Shown here in pieces: positions 19,518 to 31,330 of a DNA stretch of 64,000 bases. The stretch covers positions 69,202,712 through 69,266,711 of the forward strand of contig NC_077224.1 in assembly GCF_024763615.1 (NCBI RefSeq), given 5' to 3'. Every line of letters begins with the position of its first letter. Position 1 is the first letter of the stretch. The notes under the pieces are model-generated. The model searched no databases, was not told where the DNA came from, and worked only from the letters and a program-made list of their open reading frames with translations. Position numbers and translations under genes: made by a program. Source of the stretch: Phlebotomus papatasi (Eukaryota; Arthropoda; Insecta; Diptera; Psychodidae).

Positions 19518-21646
19518 ATACTGTTTTCAAATTACCAAGACTGTTCTCAACACGCTGCTCGAGTCGATCTTTGTCTCCTCTGTGTCAGTTAATATTTTCC
19601 CTTATACATCTCCAGTAAATAAACAGTAAATAAAATAGATAAAATAAGTAAATAGGTTTAGTATAGGTTTTTTGTTATGTATTAGGGCTATTGAGAACTA
19701 TATTTCTCAGCCACTGATTGTGAAAGGCTCAAAAACCCACAGCTGCATGGCCTTTTTGAGATATTTGTTGTTATAATTTAGAAGGAGTTATCAGGTTAGT
19801 ACAAATCACAAAATTTACCTGTAGCATAAGTTACATTCAAGCCCTATGATATCTCCAAAATATATGTATTAATTGCGATTCAAATTTAATTTTCAAAGAA
19901 TTCTTTACATTTTAAGTCTGTCAATCGCAAATATTTTACATAAATATTTCTACCTAAAATTTAACAAGAAATCACTTTATTAGGTGAGATTCTTAACAAT
20001 CTCACCTACTATTTAATAAGACTACCTATTGTATATAAACGTAGTCAAGATGAACTTTGCCAGCAAAAATTGTGTATGTTGAGCACTTTTTAAATCAGAA
20101 TATTTTTTTCAGAAAAATGCTTGTGAAATAATTGAGAGTCCTACAGTATAAAAACTTTCGCGCAAAAGGACTTCTTTTTTTTTTAAATTAGCTTCACTTG
20201 GCCTCTAATTAAACTTTAACATTTTGTATTCATAGTAAACTTAAATGGACATTTTTTTTTTATTTTCCGTTGTGTTTTATTTGAACATCGTAAAATGTAA
20301 TCCGGAAAAACACTCTCACGTAATTTTCACCTTCATTAACTGACTCATAAAGCATTAAAAACCATAATTCACAGTTATTAAGATTACCAAGAGATACACT
20401 GAAATAATAGCTTTGTGTACTTTCTGTAATTTAAAATGACATAAATCTAGATCAAAGAAGTTGTCGACACTGAAATACATGAAGGTGTTTTCTCAGTCAA
20501 TTTTACTTCAATTTTCAATGTAATACAAATGGAAAAGTACCTAACGTTGTTGAATAGTTCAGTAGACAATTTTACATTCGATAAACTAATGACACTAGAA
20601 TCACTTTTGAGTGTATTTAGACCTGTTACACATTGGTTAAAATATTTTTAAAACATTTCTTGTCAAAATTCAAAAATCTTAAATTGAACAATAAGAAAAT
20701 TTATGCTCTGATAAGAAAATTTGTACTTATATACTTTGATTGTTAAAAAGTATATTCAGATCAATGGAGTAGTTTTCAATTCAAACGTCTCAAACTTTTC
20801 ATGCTGACGATAAAATTATTTCAAAACAACTCGTCACATTATTAAGAATTTTAATTATGAATTATATTTAAGCTTCTGCTTTTTATTTGAAGATACTTTT
20901 CCTTTTAGTTTTCTAAGTTTAGAAAAAAAAAATCTGTGTTTCAATCTTTTTACCTATTATTAATATTGGACAAATATTAATGATGCTAGTTGACCAAGTA
21001 TTAATAACATTTTTTAGTACGAAAAAAAGTTATTAGTAAAACTTTATACCACATTAATTAAATATTTTGCCCCATTAAATATTTCAAGTCACGTGGCGTT
21101 TTAAGATTGGTTGAAGCTCTGAATGCTGTTAAGTTTAAGCCAATTAGAGAACACGATAGAACCAAAATATTTCATTGAATTACAATATTTTTGTGTGAGA
21201 ATAATAGGTACATAAAATGTAAAAATTTTTTTGCAATTATCCATGACAATAAAATGATTTAAATTTAAATAATTTATGCAAGCTTTTATAATTTTTTTTT
21301 GTGATTTTATATTTTATTTAGCAATTCATTAAAAATTTATCTGTTCATCCTTTTCAATGTCTCTTATCATTTCAAATTCATCCGAAAAATTGACTTTATC
21401 GCATTAAAAGTGCTAATCCTTTGATTTTGTACCCATTTGAAATTTTCACCTTCCATCCCACAAGGTGTAATGCTTTTAACACTTTTTTGCAATTCATATA
21501 ATTACCGTAAAATGATGTTAGGCTGTTTATCCGTTCGCCCGAAGGGTGGTCCGTTCATCTGTCTGTCCAAGACAGGAGCCAAACATCAAATGGTTAGCGA
21601 TTAAGACTTGGGGATTTGGGATATCCCTTATATAAATCTAGGTCTA
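19518..21646. other. Long AT-rich stretch with a perfect 11 bp hairpin
   Basis: No gene or repeat partner recognised over about 2.1 kb. A perfect inverted repeat TAGGTGAGATT / AATCTCACCTA with a 6-base loop lies at 19981-20008. Near 21520-21580 is a GC-richer patch (CCGTTCGCCCGAAGGGTGGT). Confidence 0.4.
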
Positions 21647-23586
21647 AGGTAAAGTATCCTATGTCGACCACATAAGGATAGATTTTGTGAAAAACTTATG
21701 AAAAAATGGTTATAATTTGTGTTTTTTGATAGGATTTTTACCTAAAACTATAGAATAGATCCTTATCTATCTAACTGTGAACTTCATTTAGTCATAATAT
21801 AATTTTAAATTATAAAAAAAATTAAAATGTTTCAAAAATGCGAAGTGTTCCTCTACTCGACCACTTCAATATCAGTGTACCTATACTCTACTCGATCGCC
21901 TGGGGTTCCTCTACTAGACCACCCATTTTTTCTTAAAATTAAACAAATCACAAAACTCAAAAGTCACTGATTTAACTTTGGCTTGTTTAACACATCATGA
22001 ATAGTACTTAAAATTTAGTTAATCAATAAAATAAATAGGGAAACTCACTTTTATAAATTCATTCAGAAGTAGAACCACATTCAAGTGAAAAAGCTTCACT
22101 TGCTATGATTCGTCGACCGGTCGAATTGAGGAACATTATATTTGAAATGCACTTTCAATTTTAATACATAAAATTAATCTTTAACTTTGTCATGGTACTA
22201 AAATTTTTGCAAAAGTAATAAAGATTAAGTCCTCAACTTGCGATTACACTTAGAATTTGAATTCTCAAGTAATCTATGAGGGTAATAATTGAAATAATTC
22301 CTTAAGAAAAAAGTAAAGAATATTAAAAAGTATGCCATATTTTGATGAAAAATTGCGAATTTTTATTTAAGGGATACTTTAACGCTCCGTCTTTTTATGA
22401 TTTTTCAGTGTTTTATGATCAATTTCTAAGATATTTTCACTGATTTGAATTAATTATGAAATAATTGACACTATGATGCTAAACCATTCGATAAATATTA
22501 TTTGTAGGGGACGTGTGCCAAATTTCGGCCAGCTTCTAATTTCGGCCACTTTGAGTGTAATTTCGGCCATGGATAAAAATTAATTAAAATTATATATGTT
22601 ATCTGCGAATAGTCAATGAATTCATTTTGCATTTAAATATTTATTCATTTAAGGATATATTAACACAAAGACCGTTAAATTTTAGGTATAATTTTAATTT
22701 AAATTGCGTTGTAAAAACTCAGTGTGGAAAGAGTCTTACAAAAAATATGACAGATCGATTATGTTTCTAGCAGTCTTACGATTTGTGTTGAAGTGCAAAA
22801 GATTTCCCTTCGGTGTTTTTGATGAAAATTGATTAGTTTTCATTAAATATTGTTTCTGTTTATGTTAATAGTGAATCAATTTTTAAATTTCGGGTAAAAT
22901 TTCCCAGCTGGATCCTATATTTCGCGTAAAAAAGTATATACTTTGTGAGCGTCTCTCCGGTGAGGTAGTGTTTCCTAATCCGGCAACATCTTTTACTTTC
23001 CTAAATTTCTTATTCATTTTGTGTTTTTTTTTTCAATTTCTGAGTTCTACAATGTCCAGAGAAAAAAAACCATCGCTTCTATGAAAAAGATGATGTGGAA
23101 AGGCTTTGGAATAGTTCAGGAAGGGCAAATTGCTACGGAAATCTGCGCGTAAATTTGAGATGCTACTCTTCAGGTCTTCAGGACAAATTACACGGAAGAT
23201 CTCAGGGCTTTTGGGTCATATAAACGTATTAAACTAAATATTAAACTCGTTCCGTTTGACGTTTTGAAATTTTCTATCCGTTGCATCACAAAAAGTGGCC
23301 AGAAAAAAGATGGCCGGTATTTCACTCAAAGTGACCGGAATACTACGCAAAGAAATGTCCATATTATTATTAATTTTTCAATATTTTAGGAAGGGAATTA
23401 AAGAAAACAAAGATGATAAACTAGTTTTCAAGGTTCCACACAGCCTTCCCGAAAAGGAAGTAACAAAAAATATCAATATGAATTAAAAATATTGCATTTC
23501 AAACTTAGGACTTCTTAGGACACTTACCCTAAATGTAAATAAATTGAATAAATATTTCCACCGGTCGACTCGAGAATACTTTACCT
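21647..23586. mobile_element. Family L TIR element (TA-AGGTAAAGTA ends) with nested element
   Basis: TA at 21645-21646 and 23587-23588; ends AGGTAAAGTATCC and its mirror AATACTTTACCT. Inside, words of the type CTCTACTCGACCACC / CCGGTCGA recur on both strands. A related element starts at 60159. Without the nested 22507-23529 it is about 915 bp. No recognisable protein. Confidence 0.7.
22507..23529. mobile_element. Family J TA-flanked element nested in family L
   Basis: TA at 22505-22506 and 23530-23531. Left end GGGGACGTGTGCCAAATTTC, right end reversed GGGTAAGTGTCCTAAGAAG; similar but not identical. Near the left end AATTTCGGCCA is repeated three times (22520-22570). Near the right are GGCCGG / GTGACCGGAA words. 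The 63-codon ORF at 23295-23486 shows no known motif. Confidence 0.6.
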
Positions 23587-23588
23587 TA

Positions 23589-25000
23589 CGTCATTTTTGT
23601 CCTATGCTCTTGAATCATTACCAGTGTTTCAAAGTTATTGATTAATCATCTGTAGAGTGTGAATTTATTAATCAATTCCGCAAAGTTTAGGTTTATTGGA
23701 ATAATATTGAAATTATCGTCATTACCGACAACTTTTAATGGATTATCACATAAAATCAAATGATTATATGATATGGTTATGAACCGGTAATGAACTTGAT
23801 TTGAACTCATAAATCTCTTGAACTCTTAAATCGGTTGCAATCCGGTAAACAAGAATTGGTTATTGGAATAATATTTTACGAAATTATTGTTTTCTATGAG
23901 TATTTTGAGTCAAAAATTTAAATATGAGTCAAAAATTTCATGCAAAACCAATTCTTAAATAGATCATCTAACTTTCTCAAACTCAAACTTTCAAGAGTAT
24001 AACACAAATTTTATTTAAAATTATACATTATATATTTAAAATTATTTAAAATTATAAAAGTAAAATACCTTTATCTCTATCAGAGTTTTCAAATTTTATA
24101 TAGATGATTGATTTGAAATATTGATGAATTAATACTAATTTTAAGAATTTTTTCTAGTTAGCCTATTTAAAAATATTCTGAAAAAAAAATTTTATAAAAG
24201 AACATATATTTATCACATTAATTTAAATCAAATTGTATCTTCCCTAATAGTGCATAGTGAATATTGAACTACGTGTATTCAAATTAAATTGAAAAAGCTT
24301 TTAGCGGTTAAGAGGTTGGGAAGAGATCCTCTCAAATATACGTTACAACAATCACTATATACTTTAATTCTTTACAATAAATCCTTATAAACTTATTTTT
24401 TTAGTATATGGAGTGACTATCAAAGAAGAAAAAAGCAAATTGGCAAACAGAATTCGAATTCGAATGAAGAATTAATAAAAAGCAAACTCTCCATGAAAAG
24501 CAAATACTTTACATGTGAAGTAAATAAAAATGCTTTCTAGTCAGCATCTTTGGATATCAATTGCGTTAAAATAAATTATTCACGATCTTCTAGTTTAATT
24601 TAATTAATACAGCATACGATAGATTCGAATGGGTTAGAAGGAAAACAAGAGGAAGTATTATGCTCAACATATTTATGATTATAAGAAAACTAAATGTTCA
24701 TAAAGCATTTGTGTATTTCATAAAGTAAATTATTACAAAACTGGAACGCTTAATACAGTAAATTATTCCCATGTCATAAATTTTCATTTAAATTAATCAT
24801 TCTTACGATATGTACCATTTAATAGCTCATTGAAATTTAATGACTCCCCTGAGACTGTGTAAGATTTTCCTGATACTCAATGCGTAGATTAAATCTCGTA
24901 TACCTATTTAATATCATGCTTTTAATTATGAAATCAGCTTAATTGTCTGTCACAGAATTATTATTTTACAAGCTCTTCGTCACTTAAAATTTATATTCAT
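23589..25000. other. AT-rich DNA with a copy of repeat R words
   Basis: At 23776-23865 GGTTATGAACCGGTAATGAA and CGGTTGCAATCCGGTAA resemble the ACCGGTTCACAACC words of 44915-45265. The rest holds no gene or RNA that I recognise. Confidence 0.4.
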
Positions 25001-25440
25001 CAGGGCGAAATCGAATGGAAAGTTGGGAAAAACGGAGAGGATTGTTCGTGAATATTATGTTAATTGTTGGACAATTTACCCTGGGATGTTCTATCCCAAG
25101 TGTAGGATGAGGAAGTGATGCTCAAATAGTTAATTTCATTGTGCGTATCTTGCTCCAAAGTCTGCTTCTTCACCCCATTTAACATAACATTGCTGCTTTA
25201 TATTTTGGTCTGGGCTTTAGCTCTATGTGTGCCAGAGAATTTGTACAGCTTTACAGATTCTGGAAGACCATTAAAATTTCTCTTCATTTCATCTGAACGT
25301 CATTTTCGTTGATTTGACCATTTTTCCATGATTTTATGTCTCCCTGGGTCAAAAGAAGGATTAAGAAATCTTTCCTGTTATGTAACGCAGAGGGTTGTTA
25401 AAAACATAAGAAATGCTTGGTAAATGCAAACGTTTCTAGA
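25001..25440. other. Small higher-complexity island
   Basis: From about 25000 to 25440 the sequence is less AT-rich and apparently single-copy (for example CCAAGTGTAGGATGAGGAAG). No ORF of note. Confidence 0.35.
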
Positions 25441-25667
25441 AGCACAGACTGCTATCCAATAAAGACGTGAAAGATATTACGTGGGTATCCCAAATACTTT
25501 TGACTCCCAACCGATTTGGTTCGATTCAATAAAATAAACTTAAAAATCGTTTCAAAATAGTTCTGAAATAATACACTTTAATGCCTTATAAAAGCAAATT
25601 ACTGGGCCATTATGCTTTCAATTAAGTGATACGCAGTCAAAAACTTTCAAAATGATTATGACTCCTA

Positions 25668-25758
25668 GAATTTTGCCTTTCGGGATTTTGGCTTTTCGAA
25701 ATTTCAAATCCATTTGAAATTTTGGCTTTTGGGATTTTGACTGTTAAGATTTTGGCCG
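25668..25758. repeat. GGGATTTTGGCTTT repeat fragment
   Basis: Four units of the word TTTCGGGATTTTGGC or close variants, the complement of the 15 bp units at 12277-12379. Ends in TTTTGGCCGGAACC. Same foldback-type family. Confidence 0.6.
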
Positions 25759-26195
25759 GAACCAATTTTTAAAACTTTACGCACATCATTACATATCGTT
25801 GTTCTGCAAAATTTATAAAAAACGATTAAAATTATTGAATTTACGTCATTGAGTCAATTAAATTCTATTTAAAGTTACAGTGAACTTTAAAAAAAAGGTT
25901 ACAATTTCTCGAATAATTTGTAATTTAATTATATAATCCTAAATCCATATTCGATTTTCAGGTAGAGGATTCAACAAAGTTCCCAGAGATCTTTAAATCC
26001 TAAATAATATTTAAGTTTGTTTATTGTTTTTTTTTATCTGATAAATCATTTATCCGGAATATTTAGTACAGTCCTGAGCCAAAATTTTCTAAGAAGTTTT
26101 GGTTGATTAGAATTTAGAGATTTGAGTTCTGGGCGCTGGTTCATCTTCATACAAAGATGAGAGTAGGCGCATTTTGAAGATGCTAATGGAACTGT
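25759..26195. other. AT-rich spacer
   Basis: A 71-codon minus ORF (26046-26261) overlaps the next foldback and matches nothing known. Nothing else seen. Confidence 0.35.
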
Positions 26196-26594
26196 GTTAT
26201 CACACTTGCACATTAAAATTTTAATATGATTCACATTAATTGTCGCTGGTGAGAGTCCCAATTGTGTAATTTGTGTGTTTGAATCAATTTATATTCAAAA
26301 TTTGATCTATTTGTTGATAAAAAGGTAGACTTGGCCCGCAAAATTTGCTATAAATTGATTTATAGCATTAATGCGAAAAATTAATGCGATTTTCTCATTC
26401 ATTTTTTAATGTGAAAAATATTTATGCTTTAGGTAAATTTAAACTTATTTTTTCAGGCCAAGTCCACTTCTTTATCAATAAATAGAAAAACCCCAAATAT
26501 TAAGTGACTCAAAGGCACAAATAACATATTTGGACGCTCACAAGCGACAATTAATGTGAATCACATTAAAATTTTAATGTTCAAGTGTGATAAC
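26196..26594. mobile_element. Foldback MITE, ~400 bp (GTTATCACACTTG ends)
   Basis: Left GTTATCACACTTGCACATTA is mirrored by AATGTTCAAGTGTGATAAC at the right. The arms continue inward (TGATTCACATTAATTGTCGC / GCGACAATTAATGTGAATCA) and include AGACTTGGCC / GGCCAAGTCC. Total arm length is about 140 bp. No ORF. No second copy is visible in the window. Confidence 0.75.
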
Positions 26595-26927
26595 GTCGTA
26601 AGGTTAAAAAACTGCCAGGACCCATAGAACGATAAACGCTGGGAGTCCTTGTAAATAGGCCTTTATCCTTCCGATAAATCGTTGTTTTGACAACGAATTA
26701 CACAAGAGGTGCTAAAGTGACCTTGATGAAATTCGGTATAGGGTCAGTATATTACTTAAACTTTTTATTTATTCATACCACCCCCTCCCTCCATGCCCCA
26801 TTCTGATAGCCCTCATACAAAATGGGGGCACTTTACCTTATAACTCCTTTCTAAAAGGAGGTGGAAAGCTGAAATGCAACAAGGTAACAAAGCATATGAA
26901 AGACTTTTCAACCATGCATGTTAACCC
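26595..26927. other. Spacer with CCCC/GGGG patch
   Basis: Contains CCACCCCCTCCCTCCATGCC and an imperfect inverted repeat around CCCCATT...AATGGGGG (26799-26830). No gene. Confidence 0.35.
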
Positions 26928-27124
26928 CCTCCTCACAAAATTACCTTTTAGAAATTGGCTCGATAAACGTATTTCCTTACAAAATAGAGGAAAATTACTT
27001 TTACAAAGTTGTAGGGTGTTAAATTTCCTATAAAACTGCGCTAATTACAAATTTTTGAAGCGCTCGAGTAGCTTGAAAAAAAAAATAAAATATCCGTTTT
27101 GTGACTTTTTGCCCCAGTCTCCAC
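26928..27124 (-). mobile_element. Family A right-end fragment (~197 bp)
   Basis: Matches the terminal ~195 bp of family A in the same orientation as the right end at 51592: blocks TTACCTTTTAGAAATTGGCT, GAGGAAAATTACTTTTACAA and TCCGTTTTGTGACTTTTTGC, ending GCCCCAGTCTCCAC then TA. The other end is missing. Confidence 0.8.
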
Positions 27125-27163
27125 TAATAAATTGAATTAAATTAAATAGGAAAACTTCTTATA

Positions 27164-27603
27164 GGGGGAAGTAAGGCACCTTTAAAGTGGGATACCTTTG
27201 AAATTGGGTATTATTCTATTTGAAAAAAATAAGGCGTATCATAATGTAATTTAGCTTCTCAACTGGTTTACATAACTAATTTATATCACGATAGGATCCA
27301 GTTCTATTTAACACTAAACCTACCAAAACCCGGTAAAATTGACCGGTTTTAAATTAACACATATTTAAACGGTACAATGTCGCTATCAAACTTTATAAAT
27401 TTCTTAAAATATACATGTAATATATTTTTCAGTGTTTAAACTTTAATTTTTTGCTCTTTCCGAGACAAATTTGTTGAGTATCATGCCCTACCGCGGTTTG
27501 TCATTTGACCGAAAACAAGCAAAAACGTTCGGTATAGTGTTAAAAATAAGAGAAAAAAGCCTAATTTTAAAGGTACCCTATTTCAAAGGTACCCCGCTTC
27601 CCT
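27164..27603. mobile_element. Family D foldback MITE interrupted by a piggyBac-like MITE
   Basis: TA then GGGGGAAGTAAGGCACCTTT at the left, and GTACCCTATTTCAAAGGTAC..CCGCTTCCC at the right. Sister copies (55270-55448, 29415-29616, 57363-57571) are 180-210 bp; the extra length here is the nested element 27312-27539. Confidence 0.7.
27312..27539. mobile_element. piggyBac-like MITE, 228 bp, TTAA target duplication
   Basis: TTAA at 27308-27311 and 27540-27543, then CACTAAACCTACC at the left and GGTATAGTG (reverse CACTATACC) at the right. TTAA duplication with CAC/CCC-type ends is the hallmark of piggyBac-like elements. Removing it restores TTCTATTTAAAAATAAG, which matches the uninterrupted family D interior CTATTTTTAAATAAA. 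Another left end lies at 30927. Confidence 0.8.
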
Positions 27604-29000
27604 CAACTGGTCGAATTTGTCAGAGAGAGCAGTATATAAGCTCTCGTTTTTTTTTCACACCGAAAAATTTGCACCTCCCACCTCTCGGGGACCACTTTTC
27701 TCAACATATCTTCGCGTTTCAGACGATTTCTGAACTAATCTTGTCCGTTCGGTTGTAGCGAACTATAGCTATAGGTCGAACGGTTTGAGATAGCGACTTA
27801 GAACCATTGCCTGACCCCTCATCCGCAAGTCGACCCAAGGACCGTGAACCTGCTCCTCATTTTTTTTAACATCTTTTATTATGTTTAGCCAAGTCTTGTG
27901 ACTATTGCATTCACTTCGGGGACCAAAAAGACACTCAAGAAACAGGCTCACAAATGTTACTTTCACTGTTCGAAAAATTTTAAGCTTGTAGCATTGCGAT
28001 GGATGGGAAAAAACTTGGTGGAAGATGCTCACTAGGGAAATAGCATACAATGAATGTCAGACATGAGAAAAATATTGCCTCAGAAGAAGTTCCATAAAGT
28101 TCTTCGACATTTTTTTTTTGCCCTACTCAGCCTTTCCTTTCGTTCCCAATTTCAAAGATTGTATTCGTCTTTTCGCCACAATAGAAAAATTCCATTTCTC
28201 CAACCATCGGAAATATAAGTATTTTGTTGAGATGAAGAACAAGAGTGAAAAAAAAAGAGTTTTTTTTTCATCCTTGCTCAAAGTTATCCTAAAGCTCACA
28301 ATGGATTGTAATTCATCTATCATTTGAGAAAATTCCAACTCTTCCACCACATTGGAAGTCCCATCAAAAATTCAATTCCTTCCTCCCAACTATACATGTA
28401 GCCAGCAGCGTGTAACTATGAATAACTTATTTTGGCTAAATATCAACTTGTTTTTCCCCATGAATTGTACATAGCGGGCTTCCATCGCAGCCCATTTCTG
28501 TCTCCGCCTTGTGCCCTCCTTTCTGGCTCCAATCTCCATGTCTATACAAGAAAAGTTTGTAAGTTGCATTAAAAAGTTTTTGAGGGGCTTTTGTATGCAT
28601 TGAGTCTTGCCTTTGTGTGGAGTATTTTGAAACTTTTGCACCAACTCTCCACCCTCGCTCTGATATCCTCATCATCTTCCCCGGACCACTTTCAGGGGAG
28701 GATGGCTTTATGTAACGAGGTGAAGACAAGACAAATGCAAATATCCCAGAAATAGGCAAGTACCAATGCGAATAAGTCGATAAACCAGACTGACTTATGT
28801 CCATTGAGAATTCTTCCCAGGGTCATAGGAAAAAATTCTTCAACAAATTTTTGATTTCAAGTTTTCTAATTTCTCCTGAGATTTCAATGGATTGTAAGCT
28901 ACTGGTAAAGGGAATACAATGTAAGCCAACTGAAAAGTTAATATTAACTGTGGATCGAGTAAAAAGCATTCCGAATGAAGTTTCTGTTTTGACTTTTGAC
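27604..29000. other. Long higher-complexity island
   Basis: Apart from an E-type repeat at 27776-27845 (GAACGGTTTGAGATAGCGAC), this 1.4 kb shows no repeat partner. Overlapping ORFs on both strands (27471-27758, 28118-28327, 28123-28350, 28390-28644, 28436-28804, 28797-29003) have no known motif, and their mutual overlap argues against coding. CT-rich words such as TCCACCCTCGCTCTG are frequent. Confidence 0.4.
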
Positions 29001-29412
29001 TGAAGTTTTCACGCCACAAAAGTCCACTACTGTTTCATTGGAATTCCACCGACTAAATTCTCTGTTAAGCTTTCAGTAAATAAGCTTTCAGAATTTTGTA
29101 TTCTTTTTTTGCTGGGGATAATGGGGTCGCATGAGGAATTCGGCAAAAAATACAATTGAACATTTTTTGAATTTAAATTTGTTGTTGTGGGTGTGGGTGT
29201 TATTGGTGCAATATATAAAGTATCTGACTTTTAAATTTTTTATTGACTGAATCCAAAAAGTCACAGAGGAAAAACAAAAAGCACTGGCAAACATTTTTTA
29301 TGAGCTCTAACTGATCGATTTATTTTTATAGGGATTATTTACTTTACAATTTTTTTTTAAAGATAGTTTACAGAATTGTAGTATAATATGTATGTATCAG
29401 ATATATTCTTGT
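29001..29412. other. AT-rich spacer
   Basis: No gene or repeat recognised; a short alternating GTGGGTGTGGGTGT patch lies near 29187. Confidence 0.35.
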
Positions 29413-29414
29413 TA

Positions 29415-29616
29415 GGGAGAAGTGGGGTAATGTTGATCTAGGATATCTTTGAAAAATGGCTTTTTCAATCTATTTTGAAATGAAACTGAGCCTTAGCATA
29501 ATTTAGCTTCGCATTGGTTTGTGGAGCAAGATTATATCATCCTTCCGTTTCAATTATGAATAGGAGAAAAAACCCTATTTTAGAAGTGCTTTTATTCAAA
29601 AGTACCCCACTTCCTC
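29415..29616. mobile_element. Family D foldback MITE (diverged)
   Basis: TA-GGGAGAAGTGGGGTAATGTT at the left; right reads AGTACCCCACTTCCTCC. The centre TTGGTTTGTGGAGCAAGATT resembles other D copies. Right TA is lost. Confidence 0.6.
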
Positions 29617-29875
29617 CTCGAATGAGAGAAAATGAGCCAGATGAGTCATAAATCTAAACACAAATAAATGTATCCAAGAAAAAGAATTCATTATTTATTT
29701 TAATTCGAATTATCAAAACAACAAAATAATGATTCTTTGAAATATTTTCAAAAGTAATAAAATATTTTTTTTATATGAAGGAAATTGAAAATGAAAAAAT
29801 ACAATGATGGAAAATTCATTCTATACACTTTAAAGTTATATTATGTAAAAGTTCAAATACTTTTTAAGACCATTA

Positions 29876-30326
29876 GGGGAAAACACGCTACTTTCGGACA
29901 ACTCAACCTTCGGACAACTCAATTTTTTCCTAGGATCGAAAGAACACCTCTTCGACAAGGAATCCCTTTTGACAATTTTGTCAAAATGTTGAAATATATT
30001 TAATGCATCCAATAAAATCTAAGTAATAGAACGTTTTTTACATTAATCTGCGTTTCTCGATAAGGATAATTGTTCGAATTTCGTATTCCAAGTGATACAG
30101 AGTAGGGTATCGAGAAGTTCTGACACGAGTTCTTAATAAAGTGTCAATAGGTGTTCCTTTCACCCTATGTTCTTAATGGATTTTACACACAGCCCCTTTC
30201 TGGTAATTTGAGGCATATGATCAGCTATCAAATTATAATATTATAATGAGCCAAATTAATTTAAAAAACATTGAAAAAAATTAATTTTGGGAAGCTTAAG
30301 TCGTCCGAAGGTAGCGCGCTTTCCTC
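29876..30326. mobile_element. Family F' TIR element, 451 bp, TA-flanked
   Basis: TA at 29874-29875 and 30327-30328. Left GGGGAAAACACGCTACTTTC and right, reversed, GAGGAAAGCGCGCTACCTTC share the GCTAC-TTCGGAC core; the left end carries CTTCGGACAACTCAA twice. A 72-codon ORF crosses the left end. No known protein. Confidence 0.7.
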
Positions 30327-30656
30327 TACTGATTACTTTGTTTTTTATTATTCATACTCAAAATAAGAACCAATTCAACGTTTTTTTTTATAAATGTTTG
30401 CTGCTTTTTTGCAAAAACGGCTAGGGATACAGACTTAAAGCTTTTGTGGTCCCTTCGTATATTAATATTCCCTAAATGAGTAAAACTGGACATCGTTTTT
30501 CAGATTGATTATGAGTAATACATATCGGTTTTTAGCTGTTTTATATCTTTGATTTCTTTATGTCTATAATTTATAAAATAACAATCTATTTACAAGGATT
30601 TTTTTGAATTTGTTCTTTTAAATCCTAAATTAAAAAAAAAACAAATTAGAGTAGTT
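30327..30656. other. AT-rich spacer
   Basis: Nothing recognised. Confidence 0.35.
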
Positions 30657-31100
30657 AACCCTTTAAGAACGAATAGGGCACCCGTGTCCTGCCTATGTCA
30701 CAAAAAATAAACTACCATTATGTTTAATATGCCTCTCCAAATGTATGGAAAAATGTATTGTCGATATCCTTTTGTTTTTTATATTTCAGATCATTAGAAA
30801 ATTGCCTATCATAAAAAATCAGATTGAATTTTTATTTATAACCAATATTCAAGATGATATGTGGAAAAATTAAAAACACACACCAAATTAAAGTTTTTAC
30901 TGACTGAAAACTATACACAGCATTAACACTAAACCTACAAAGGCCCGGTCAAATTCACCGATTTAAAAACTTTTTAAAATTAACACATATTTAAACGATA
31001 TTGTCATTATTGAACTTTATGAATAATTTTATAAAATTATTTTTTTACAATAAATTTTTGACAATAAAATAAAGAAAAAAATCGTATGACGGGAAACCAT
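30657..31100. mobile_element. Two piggyBac-like left ends in decayed DNA
   Basis: TTAACCCTTTAAGAACGA at about 30656 starts a repeat also seen at 49189, and TTAA-CACTAAACCTACAAAGGC at 30923 is a second copy of the left end of 27312-27539, matching it for about 100 bp (AACACATATTTAAACG and AACTTTAT blocks). No right end is found for either. Confidence 0.5.
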
Positions 31101-31330
31101 TGGTAATTTGGGAGTCCTTGGATTGTCTTTAACATATCTCTCGAAGAAACTTATACTTCGTCGCGTCAAGTTTCTGAAATATCTTAAAAGTTCTTAAAAA
31201 ATAGGTAGAATTATTGTTATGAAACTTCCTTTTTTCTCGATAACGGTATATCGTAAGTTGTCAGTGCCAAGAAACTATTTCTAAAGGAGAACTCAAGGAA
31301 TATTTTCCTAGAAGAAACAATATACCTATA

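Noticed and set aside
28436..28804. 122-codon minus ORF
   Set aside because: Overlaps an 84-codon ORF in another frame on the same strand; no motif; the island looks non-coding.
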